In this document: positions 53,040-64,000 of the stretch, one piece after another | How positions within the stretch are numbered: the first letter of the stretch is position 1 | How the letters are laid out: each line of letters begins with the position of its first letter | NCBI GenBank assembly: GCA_963556255.1 | Contig: OY744609.1 | Location: 4,488,910 to 4,552,909 of the forward strand | Direction of reading: 5' to 3' | Source: Allolobophora icterica | Lineage: Eukaryota; Annelida; Clitellata; Crassiclitellata; Lumbricidae | DNA: 64,000 nt | Made by a program: the position numbers and the translations under genes | The notes under the pieces: model-generated | Databases searched by the model: none | What the model was told of the DNA's origin: nothing | The model's input: only the letters and a program-made list of their open reading frames with translations

Positions 53040-55440
53040 GCAGCCATAAGATGTCGCTAAACACTGAAACCACTAACTACTGAAAATTACCAGTCGTAAT
53101 GATATTCTAATCGCGGTCACTTGTAATCGGGTAAAGATTAAAGTTCTAGTTTAACAGTAAGAACTGTAAAAGGTTTTCCAATCGACGTCAACGTCCTTTG
53201 ACGTCATAGGTCATAAGATTAAGTTAAAACATTGAATAAAGTATTGATCTCGTTAGACACCTTTAAAACGTTTTCACTAACTCTATATTAATCTGCTGCG
53301 TTGAATCCTTTGTAATTCGAGCTTTGCGAGCCCACACTGAGAATTGTACCAATTCACTTCTTTCGACGTCAACGGCATTTTGCTGTATAACATTGTTAAA
53401 CGAGTTTCCCAACCTGGTAGCAGCGGCACCTAAAGATGCCGGCAACCACTGAACCAGTTCTAGAGTTGCGCAGCTTTTTTGTAAAAATATCACAAACCAC
53501 TGTTTATTAATACTTACCTATAACTATTTTTTTTAAACTTAAAGAAGTGTAGAAATAGTTGCAACGCTGCGGTTGAATACAAGGAACTTTGCTCGTCACT
53601 AAAAGAAGAAGAGAAGTAACTGGAAGAAAAATAAATGAAATTAAGACCAGGTGCCATTGACTGACTGGCTTTTAATAAGGTGTCTTGCTCGGAAAAAGTT
53701 CTAAACCACTTTGTTTTGAACTGCTGAAGTCAGTGCAGCGCAGACATAACTTTACATTGTAACAGTCACCTCCACATTTTGGCCAAGTACTGAAATATGT
53801 TTTGCGACATGACAACGTTATTTTTATTTGAAGCAAGTTCAAGCAACGAAAGTTAACGACCGCGTGTATTCTTGCGTATTATATCACAATCGCGATACTG
53901 ATAGATACCTAAATGTTCGCCTTATTCGAATGATTCACAAGTAACTGTTGCTTAGCTGTACCGTGGTCTCCGTGTCGTCAACACATTAGTGTTGGCCAAC
54001 ATCAACACCACCCAGTTGTGAAAGAGAATGCAAACATGTACTTTGTTATCTGTGAGCGACCTTAAAGCGGTGGACAAAGCATGCTGAATTCAAAGAAGAG
54101 GGAGAAGGGACGGAGAAGGGAAGAGGAGGGATGATACATGGGGCTAAGTTATGCCCTTGCAATCCAGTTGTAACGTTAACTGCTCCACTTACGTATATAC
54201 TCAGATGATGCCAGTCCCAAGCATGGATAAATGAGGAGGCGACACTAATCATCTTTGTTATGACACAGTGTCGTTAAACAGCAACTTACCGTTAAACACT
54301 GATTCATAAAATAGAAGGCTCCAATTAGACACCTTTATTAAATATCAAATCAAAGTTATATGTTCGTCGCAAAAACAATCGGTCGGTAATCACTAATCTG
54401 GACAATCTTTCAACACCTTTATTAAGATGAAACTGTAAATATATAATATTCATCGACACGCTGTTGCTTAATATTACTGTTTGCAACAACATACCCACTA
54501 GAAGATTAAGTATTGTTGCATACGAACGCTGAAAACTGTTGAAAATAAATTCTGTCTACGTCAACGGCCTTAGATGTCGTCAGAGGTAAGTAAGTAAGTA
54601 AGTATATTCTTTATTGAGAAGCGCTAGCAAACGCACAGCGCTGTACAAAACAGATATTGTAGCATATAACTTCGTATTACACATAACAATCAATGTAACC
54701 AATTAAGAGAAAAGTTATTATGAATGAATACATACAAGTTACAACAGATAAAAAACTATTTTAAAGCATACTGGTATATATGTATATACCAGGTAGTTGA
54801 ACTCTGAATCCTCTTCGCCTATTGGTTAGCCCGCGCTCTTATAGACACCTTTACAGCTTTGGGATTAGAATGGGGCACCGTAGCCGATTGCTCAGGGAGC
54901 TCCATTTAGACACCTTTAACGTGTTGGAGATTGATGCTATATAAGAATGGGGCACGATGACCAATTGGCTTGGTAAACTGTAATTATGTGACGCACGAGG
55001 GGCGAGAACTGTTCACAATGATTTCTGTCGGCGGATTAAGGCCTTTGTTGCCGAATTTAATTAATACACTGTAGGTTAATTAGGCTAATTAGCCACCGGG
55101 ACCTCACAGACGAAAATCTAACTTTTCGGCGGCACAGCCGGGAGGCAGACATAAACTTTCGTCGGCGATCCTAAGGGACCCAGGTCACGTGTTGCATGAG
55201 TTACTACCACCTAAGAAGCCGCAATCATACACCTTACGCCCGAGAATGCATGACAGATCCCTACCTCTTGCAGACAATCTAAAGCGATAAACGTTTGTAA
55301 CTAGTATGTTTTGCTCTATGTGGTAGTTGCTGTGAACATTTATCATAAAAATATTATTTTTCTTCTCACTGTATTTATTAGAATGCCTCTACACCAAAGC
55401 GCGATTAGCAATTGGTCAATAAAGAATATACTTACTTACT
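53040..55440 (+). repeat. Triplicated ~2.4 kb block, copy A
   Basis: Ordered landmarks: AAGATGTCGCTAAACACTGA; AAAATTACCAGTCGTAATGA; TTAGACACCTTTAAAACG; CAACCTGG...GGCACC; CGCGATACTGATAGATACCT; CCGTGGTCTCCGTGTCGTCA; GGGGCTAAGTTATGCCCTTG; ACACAGTGTCGTTAAACAGC; CAGACGAAAATCTAACTTTT; ending in TTACTTACTTACTTAAGATG. No credible ORF is present. Confidence 0.65.
54588..54800. other. Insertion unique to copy A
   Basis: GTAAGTAAGTAAGTAAGTA followed by TTCTTTATTGAGAAGCGCTA looks like the reversed tail of a small retroelement; it is absent from copies B and C. Confidence 0.4.
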
Positions 55441-57975
55441 TACTTAAGATGCTAAACTCACCATCCATTCATGTATTTGAGATCATCGCAAACTGCCCGC
55501 ACTATGGTAATGCAATCCGAAGCTTGTATAAGGGAGGAGGGTGACAGTACGGGCCCTGTCAGAAATAAGATGTCGCTAAACACCGAAAAACGCCGAATAC
55601 TTCTGAAAAGTACCAGTCCTGAAGCTGTAAGCAGGTAAAGTAAGGTTCCAGTGTAACAGTGAAAGCTATAACCGGTTTCTCATATCGTTCTTTGACGTCT
55701 CAAGCCATAAAGTTTAGTTAAAACATTAGAAAAAGTAGTGATCTCATTAGACACCTTTAAAATGGTTTATCCTTGTCTATATATTCTTCAGCTGCACACA
55801 GCTGCCAGTGCCCAGTCAGCTTGCACGAATAATAGTAAGAGTTGTACCAATTTCATTCCTATCGAAGTCAAAATATTCTTAGCTACTGTTTCCGAACCTG
55901 GGTGCCGTGAGCCTCCCCTAGGACTGCCGCGGCTGGATAATATTTGTGCAGCATTTTCTGTCAAAAAATGTTACAAACAACTGAATATCAATATTGACAT
56001 AGGCCTATAACATTTTTAAATTTCACGAAGTGTCGTTGCAACACTGTGGTTGAATACAAGGAATGTTGCTCGCCATTAAAATGAAGAACTTACTGAAAAA
56101 ATGATATTTATGCCATGTGTCATTGACTGAATGACTTTAAGTAATGTGTCTTGCTCTGAAAAAGTTGGGAACCATTATTAAACATCTAAAGTCAATCCAG
56201 CACACAGCGTTACTTTGTATTGTGACGGTGATGTCCGATCACCACCACCTCCAAACTGGTTGTGACAGTCACCACCACTTTTTGGCCATGTGCTGAAATA
56301 TTTTTTGCGACATCACAACGTTAGTTTAATTTGAAGCAAGTTAACGACCGTGTGTATTCTTGCGTATATATATCACTTTCACGATACTGATAGATGCCTA
56401 CACGTTAGCTTTATTCGAATGATTCACAAGGAACTGTTGCTTAGCTGTACCGTGGTCTCAGTGTCGTCAACACACTAACAGTTGTGAAAGATAATGTAAA
56501 CGTGTAATATTGTACCTTGTCACCTGCGAGCGACTTCAAAATACCGGACAAAGCACATTAAATTCAAAGTAGAGGGAGAAGGGAGGGGACAGGAACGAGA
56601 GGGAGGATATATATGGGGCTAAGTTATACCCTTGCAATCCAGTTGTAACGTTAACTGCTCCACTGACGTTTATGCTCGGATGATGCCAGTCCCAAGCCCA
56701 GATAAATGAGGAAACGACGCTAATCATCTTTGTTATGATACAGTGTCGATAAACAGCAACTAACCTAATCGCTAAGCACTGATTTATAAAATAGAAGACT
56801 CCATTTAGACACCTTTATTTAAATGTGAATCTGAGTTATATCTTCAATTCTTCATCGAAAAGATGTTGCTTAACACTGTTCCGTAAATAGACCCTTACGA
56901 CACCTTTATGAAGGTTCAATTTTGTGTCATATATGTTCGTCGACACAATGGTTATCATTGGCTGAATCATAGTCGGTATTATGCAACAGGAACGGTGAAA
57001 ACTGTTCAAACTAATTTCGGTTGACGTCAACGGCCTTTGCTGCCGAATTCAATAAGTAATGAATAGGCTGATCCGCAAACGGTATCTCCCAGACGAAAAT
57101 CTAACATTTGAGCGTCTCAGCCGGAAAACAGACATTAACCTTTTCTCGGCGATCTTAAGGGACTCGGGTAAGGCAAAAAACGTTTGTAACTAGAATGTTG
57201 TACTCTCAATGTTAGTTGCTCTGGAACATTGATTATTAGGATATTATTTTATGGTTTTCACTGTATTTGTTAGAATGCCTGTACACCAAAGTGCGATTAC
57301 CAATTGATCAATAAAGAATATTGTATTGTATTGTATTTAAACATTTAAATGCAGCACTGACGTCAAAGAGTGCTAGTAGTCGCATAGTGTGTTTACAGCG
57401 AGTTCTGCGCTCTGCAGCCCGTCTCATTGGGCATATTCCTAAACATGGCCAAGTCTCTAGATATATGCTGGAGGTCCTTCACTGGCTTCCTATGCGCTTA
57501 CGCATAGAATATAGGATCGCTGCCTTAGTATGGCGATGTTGTCAGGGCCCTGCCCCTGCTTACCTTCGAGAGCTTTGCTGCACAGTTTCAGGTGTCCAAG
57601 GCCGACGTTCCCTCCGCTCAGCGGGAAAAGGGGTACTTTTAGTTCCATTTGCTCGTTCCACGACTATGCAAAATCGAGCTTTTTCAGTGGTGGGCCCGGT
57701 AGTCTGGAATAGACTTCCCTTAGAGCTCCGCATGTGCCCTGGGGTCACCCCTGGCATATTTCTTGCAAAACTTAAAACTGTCTTATATGAACGTGCTGGT
57801 GTCGGGAGCGCCTCTGAGTAGTTCCCTTGAAGAGGCGCTATATAAATCATCGAATGAATGAATGAATGAATTTAAAAAGCGCCTCTAGTAGGGTGAACCG
57901 TTCAGAGTCGCTCCCAGTGCGCAAGGCCAAAAGAAAAGAAATAAGTCTTGAGGAAAACAAATGAATTCTTATAAT
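55441..57975 (+). repeat. Triplicated block, copy B
   Basis: It has the same order of landmarks as copy A (AAGATGTCGCTAAACACCGA, CACGATACTGATAGATGCCT, CCGTGGTCTCAGTGTCGTCA, GGGGCTAAGTTATACCCTTG, CAGACGAAAATCTAACATTT). It is interrupted by the LINE 3' end at 57,321-57,870. Confidence 0.65.
57321..57875 (+). mobile_element. L2/CR1-like LINE 3' end with GAAT tail
   Basis: The 166-codon ORF contains LQRVLRSAARLIGHIPKHGQ, LHWLPMRLRIEYRIAALVW, GPAPAYLRELC, FSVVGPVVWNRLPLELRM and GVGSASE-stop (57,821). These are the thumb-to-C-terminus of an L2/CR1-like LINE in one open frame. The tail is AGGCGCTATATAAATCATCG followed by GAATGAATGAAT (57,853-57,871). This is the best-preserved copy of the family here, but it lacks RT. 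Confidence 0.82.
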
Positions 57976-60900
57976 ACTTACTGACTTACTTATTTAAAAT
58001 GTTAAACTCTGCATCTATCCATGTATTTGAGAATATGGGCGCCCGCATGAATTTTTTAGGGGGGGGACGCAAAACGTTTGCGGGGGTGGGGGCAGCATTT
58101 TTGCAGAGGAGCAAAGTGACGTTTTTGCATAGAATGAACACGGAACACGAGACAACTTTAAAAATAAATAATGGTCAAGGACTTTCCTATATGACTTAGT
58201 GTTTTTGCACTGAAAATCGTTTGGGACTGTTGTAATAATCATAACATTCAAAAGATTTTATTTTTTGTAAAATATTTGCAAAAACCAGGGGAAATGCCCC
58301 CTTTCCCCCATCCGGACGCCCATGTTTGAGAACTCCGCAAACTGCCCGTACTCTGGTAATGCAAATCCCAAGCCTGTATAAAGGAGCAGGACACCTTTAA
58401 AACGGTTTCATTAATTCTATATATTCATTAGCCGCGTAAAGTTGCCAGACCATGGGTTTAAGCCAGAACGTCTTATCTAAGGTTTTTAACATTCCGAGAT
58501 AATCAAGGAAAAGTAAATTTTTTGCAGAAAAAGTTGTTTTAAAATTTTTTTATTTAGGCAATGAAAATTATTTCTAGCAAAATGCCGACTAATAACAATC
58601 CTTTTGGAAATGATTTAAAGCAAGTATTGTTTTGTTTACACGTAACGTGATAATTAGGTGAAATTTGTAAAAGTTTGACAAGATACGCCCTTTTAGCAGA
58701 CAAAATAAAATAATGAATAATCTCATAATTTCTGTGCAACTTGCACCAAAGTCACTTCCAACATTATGTTATAGGATAAAACGACTAATAACTTTAGAAT
58801 AACCTAAATTATATAATGCTATGCAATTTCTACGAAAGTGAGTAAGTGACAAGCTGTCCGACAGTCAAAGTAAGTATCAATATGCAGCGTTCATTTTACT
58901 TGCCTTTAGAAATTCCATTTATGCCATAGAGACGTATCTTAGACAAGATGCAACCATCTGGTAGAATTACTAGTTGCACTGTAAATAATAGACGCTGTAT
59001 GTATGGACATACATCCTTATGGCATAAATGTGACCCAAAAAATGTAGTGTATCTTCGTGCCAACTAGACTTTAATGGAGACTTGTAGGTACGACCTTCTG
59101 TCAGAACCTGCATTGACGTTAGTCAATTCAATTTCTGTCAAAATCTCCATTTTTGAAAAAATCGTAGATAAGACGTTCTGGCTTAAACCCAGCGCTTGAG
59201 TACACCACATGCAGGTATCGATTAACGGTGAGAATTGTATGTACCAATTTCGTTCCTATGGACGTCAACTCAACGGCATTTATGCTGTAAAATATTATTT
59301 AACTAGTGTTTCCCAACCTGGGTGCAGCGGCACCCAAAGTCAGATGCCAGGAACCTGCTCTAGGGAACCGCGGCTGGATAATATTTGTGCCGCTTTGCCT
59401 TATCAAAAAATGCTACAAACTACTGACCAATACCGACCTAGGCCTATAACTTTTAAACTCTGCCAGAAAGCTGATTCTAACCTTTTCTTAGCCATCATAA
59501 CCAACCCAATACATGTTCTGCATCAGCTATTACCTCCAGAGAAAACTGTTGTATACTATAGCTGCGCCCCAGGGCACACAATAGAATTATACCTAATGCC
59601 GACTCTTTAGCTCGGAAAACCTTTGTCATTCGAATGCTACGTATATGCTTAAATTAATTTTATGAACTATGTACACCAAAATGGGTTAGCAGTTGGTTTT
59701 TAAAGAAAGGATATACTTACTTACTTACTTACTTTTAAACTGAATGACTTCTAGTCAGATGCTTTGCTCTGGCAGCCACAAGATGTCGCTAAACGCTGTT
59801 AACCAGTATTTATGAAAATTACCAGTCGTAATGCTATTCTTATCGCGGTCATTTGTAGTCAAGTAAAGTAAAGTTCTACTTTACCAGTGAAAACTGTGAA
59901 CGGTTTCTCCTATCGACGTCAACGTCACTTGACACCATAAGCCATAAGATTCACCTTAAAAATTGGAAAGCGTAATGACCTCGTTAGACACCTTTAAAAC
60001 GCTTTTACCAATTCTATATATTCTACAGCCGCGTAAAGTTGCAAGTTCACGACTTGGTACGACCGGGTAACGGTGAGAATTTACCAATTTCATTTATTCC
60101 TATGGGCGTCAACGGCATTTATGCTCTAAAATATTGTTGAACTAGTGTTTACCAATCTGGGTGCAGCAGCACCCAAAGATGCCAGTAATATAATCTATGG
60201 AGCCGCGGCTTGATAATATTGTGCAGCTTTGCTTTGTCAAAAAATGTTACAAACCACTGATTATCAATACTGACATAGGTCTATAACATTTTTAAACTTA
60301 AAGAACTGTAGTTGCAACACTGTGATTGCACTATTATTGCATTGTTAAGCACCAATTCATTGGTCTGATATAGTTTGTGTAATTAGGCGACCCTGACAGC
60401 GGAACGGTTTCGTTCCTTTGGGTTTTCCTTTTGTCACTGATCGCAATGTAACTTAAGTTCGTGTTACCATGTAAACTGTGTAATTGTTCAAAGATTGGTG
60501 AACAATAAAAGAATTTGAATTTGATTTTGATTTGAATACAATTATACAAGGAACGAAGCTCGTCATTATAATAAAGAACTAACTGGAAGAAAAATAAACG
60601 AAATTAAGTGTCGTTGACTGAATGAATTTTAGAAGGGGTGCTTTCCTCTTAAAAAGTTGGGAACCACCACATAAAATTGTTGAAGTCAATCCAGGGTAAC
60701 TTCTTAAAGTGGCGGTGACGGTAACCGTTCATCAAGCAAAGTGACTTATTTAATGTCTAGCTCCATCAAGGTTTCAGTGTTACAGTAGTCAACACATTTA
60801 AAGTTGTGAAAGAAAACGTACGACGGGAGATGTGGACGCATCCAGCATTTCAACGCGGCCGCTTAATATATGGCGTCAGTCGAGGCCGTTTTAAAGGTGT

Positions 60901-61190
60901 CTAACAATACAATGCACACACATAATTGTATACTTTGTTATCTGCGAGTGACCTTAAACCAGCTGAATTCAAGGAAGATGGGTGGGAGAAGGGAAGAGGA
61001 GGGTGGAGATAGACCATCAGCGCTTTGTGGGGCTAAGATATACCCTCGCAATCTAGTTGTAATGATAACTGCTTCACTGACGTATACACTCAGGTGGTGC
61101 CAGTCTCAAGCCCGGAAAAATGAGGAGGCGACGCTAATCATCTTTGTTATGACACGACGTCATTAAACAGCAGCTGAACGCCATCGTGAG
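57976..61190 (+). repeat. Triplicated block, copy C
   Basis: It repeats the block once more with extra insertions: a hAT MITE (58,034-58,324) and unique sequence at 58,440-59,200. Landmarks: GAGAACTCCGCAAACTGCCC; CAACCTGGGTGCAGCGGCAC; CACAAGATGTCGCTAAACGC; GGGGCTAAGATATACCCTCG; ATGACACGACGTCATTAAAC. Within it, 59,210-59,460 and 60,040-60,300 are two versions of the same sub-part. Confidence 0.6.
58034..58324. mobile_element. hAT-type MITE with 8 bp target duplication
   Basis: The 291 bp element begins TATGGGCGCCCGCAT and ends ATCCGGACGCCCATG. TTTGAGAA flanks both sides (58,026-58,033 and 58,325-58,332), and the related block copies have a single TTTGAGA-type site there. G-rich and C-rich subterminal runs are present and there is no ORF. 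A scrap of the same family lies at about 7,228-7,290. Confidence 0.83.
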
Positions 61191-62165
<975 letters not shown>

Positions 62166-62530
62166 TTCCTGTTCTTCTTTTTCTTCTTCTCATGCTCCTT
62201 TTCTTAAATTTTGTCATCGTAAGCTGCTGTTGCTGCTGCTTCATCTTGTTCATCTTCTTCGTCTCCTCCTCCTCCTTCTGCACTTCGTCCTCCTGTTCTT
62301 CCTGTTCCTGTTCCTGCTTCTCCTCGTCCTCCTCGTCCTACTTCTCCTCCTCCTTCCTTGCCTCGTCACAGCTCTGCTCGCACTTATCTTTCCCGGTTCG
62401 GTTGGTCGTTTGTAAATTAAGTGGCCTGTCGTTGCTATTCGGCCACTGACAGGCATTGATCCACTTCAGCGTATGCTCGCCTGACCCACAAATATATCTC
62501 TCTGGAGGACGCACTGGTCGCCTCGACGAC
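62166..62530. other. CT-rich simple sequence
   Basis: Degenerate CTTCTCCTCCT sequence to about 62,400, then a short unique stretch. No gene is supported. Confidence 0.5.
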
Positions 62531-62995
62531 TGTTTTGTTTAAGCTTTTGACGAAACTTCTGCTTTTTCGCTTATGATGTATTAAACTTTCACCATTTTCA
62601 CGTTTGCTGTTTTTGAAGTTTCGGCTTTTCGTTTACTTTAGGTTATTTATTTGAGCTTAAGCTTCTTTGCTTGTGTTATTAATGAAGCAACAACTTCTTC
62701 GTTTCGGTTGTATTTGAAGCATTCGATTTTTCGCTTCTAGTTATGATGAAGTTTAAGATGTTTTCATTCTGCAGTCGATGCAGCTTCAGCTTCTTCGCTT
62801 TCACCGATGACGAAGATTTGTTTTTTTCTTGTTTTGACGAGCTTCGGTTTGGTTCTTTTAACGTTTGAGAAAGCTTCAGCGTTTTGTCCTATGACTCTTG
62901 AGAAAGCTTAAGCTTTTTGTCTGACGCTTTTGATAAAGCTACAGCTTCTTCGTTTCTGCTTTTGCTGCAGCTTTTCACTCCAGCTTCTGTTTTGC
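62531..62995. repeat. Degenerate minisatellite with GAAGCTTCAGCTTCTTCG-like core
   Basis: AAGCTT(C/A)AGCTT(C/T)TTCG and relatives return about every 40-60 bases (for example near 62,655, 62,784, 62,873, 62,903 and 62,938), usually followed by CTTTTGATGA-like sequence. No protein is implied. Confidence 0.6.
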
Positions 62996-63165
62996 TGTTG
63001 TTTTTGCGCCATCTTATTTATTGCTGCTTCTGATTCTGGCCTTGCCTGTAGTGTGTGGCTGCTGATGTTGACATCGGATGGTCTTAATATTCGCCGATGG
63101 AACGCAATTCCGGCTCTTGGCCGCAACGACGGTGTGATGCTGATGAGTGGTTTGTGACTTTATTG
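62996..63165. other. Non-coding, no gene seen
   Basis: Unassigned sequence (GCTGATGTTGACATCGGATG) between the minisatellite and the purine tract. Confidence 0.35.
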
Positions 63166-63189
63166 GGCGTCGGGCAAAACATGCCCTGC

Positions 63190-63585
63190 TGTCGCTGCAG
63201 CGGAGGAGAGTGAGGAGGTCGAGGAGGATGGTGAGGACGACGAGGAGAATGCGGAAAGTGAGGAGGAGGAAGACGAGGAGCAATAGAAAGAGGAGAAAGA
63301 AGAGGAGGGAAGCATGAGGAAAAGGAAGAGAGGGTGGAGAGGATGAGTAGGAGGATGGGGTGAAGTATTAGGAGGGTGAGCAGGAGGAGGAGCAGGAGGA
63401 GGAGGAGGAGGAGGAGGAAGATGAGGAAATGGAGGAGAGTAAGAAGAAAGAAAGGCTACGATGAACAAGAAAATCACGACGAGTAGAAGGAGAAGGATGA
63501 GGAGGATGAGGAGAAGGAGGAGGAGGATGACAAAGAGATACGAAGGAGAATGAAGAGGAAGAGAATTAGGAGGAAGAGAATGATG
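63190..63585. repeat. Purine-rich (GGA/GAG) tract, about 400 bp
   Basis: The plus strand is almost all A and G (GAGGAGGAGGAAGA...). ORFs of E/R or of S/P/L in the opposite strand are compositional artefacts. Confidence 0.9.
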
Positions 63586-64000
63586 GCGTAAACCATCCTG
63601 AACCTTCGTCTAGTCGCCCCAGCCAAACCCTCCCAAACTCCAAAACTCATCTACCCCACCAACATAAACCCACCAATACACCTAAAAACCCACTTCCCAT
63701 TCCTCAATCCCACCCACCCACCCACCCACCCACCAACCCAAACCCACCCACCCAGCTCACCAACCCACCGTTGGAAGGTGAGACGCGAAATTAATTGCAT
63801 TCCTTGATGCCAACCGACGCACGTAACGTAATTAGGAAAAGCAATGAATTACACCACGATCCGTCTAAGTATGTGCCACTGTCTCACTCCGTACGTCTGC
63901 CTGTCTGTCTGTTCGTCTTTGTCGTTTGATGTATGCGAAATATACCGCGTTTGGCTTCATTTGCACATCGGACGGACAGACAGACAGACAGACGGACGGA
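63586..64000. other. CCCA repeats and GACA microsatellite at the right edge
   Basis: 63,655-63,770 is rich in CCCACCCA and CCAACCCA. 63,970-64,000 is GACA/GACG repeat running out of the window. 63,775-63,960 is unassigned. Confidence 0.6.

Overview
The window is a 64 kb piece of a repeat-choked eukaryotic, almost certainly animal, genome. Reasons: a spliced astacin metalloprotease with phase-consistent GT-AG introns; several animal-type LINE families (RTE-like, L2/CR1-like, and an I/Nimb-like LINE with RNase H); a Ty3/gypsy element whose layout resembles the Gmr1 group; piggyBac and hAT elements with exact target duplications; tRNA-derived SINEs; and long microsatellites. LINE tails ending in GGCGCTATA-type sequence are common in marine invertebrates, but I cannot name a phylum. 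No prokaryotic gene organisation is present.

Layout. 1-160 holds the end of an unidentified exon at the window edge. 160-9,000 is interspersed repeats with LINE 3' fragments and one piggyBac element. 9,000-22,500 contains several diverged copies of one block (one inverted), individually hit by RTE, piggyBac and LINE insertions. 23,380-26,900 is a GC-richer island: two or three 144-149 bp repeats, then about 40 short palindromic units, including a run of about 22 units of 32-36 bp, whose stem arms change together. 27,000-34,000 carries hAT MITEs, a probable solo LTR, an unassigned DNA transposon with a nested MITE, and long AT tracts. 34,335-39,717 is the astacin gene: propeptide to Met-turn in four coding exons. 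The first is split by a 927 bp hAT MITE with a perfect 8 bp duplication, and the introns carry a SINE, a piggyBac element and a LINE fragment. 41,375-52,470 is a LINE and LTR cluster: an L2/CR1-like LINE, an inverted I-like LINE fragment, a gypsy element with both LTRs and a 1,060-codon ORF, and a nearly intact I-like LINE. 52,500-61,200 is a diverged three-copy duplication. 61,200-64,000 is mostly simple sequence.

The only confidently recognised host gene is the astacin. It would encode a secreted zinc endopeptidase, but this haplotype looks disrupted, and its signal peptide and C-terminal exons were not found. Everything else that codes recognisably is transposon-derived. Most long ORFs elsewhere are translations of simple repeats.

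Most worth a second look: the palindromic array (24.9-26.7 kb), the MITE-split astacin exon, the gypsy element with integrase remnants upstream of RT and no catalytic core, and the shared terminal architecture of the piggyBac families.
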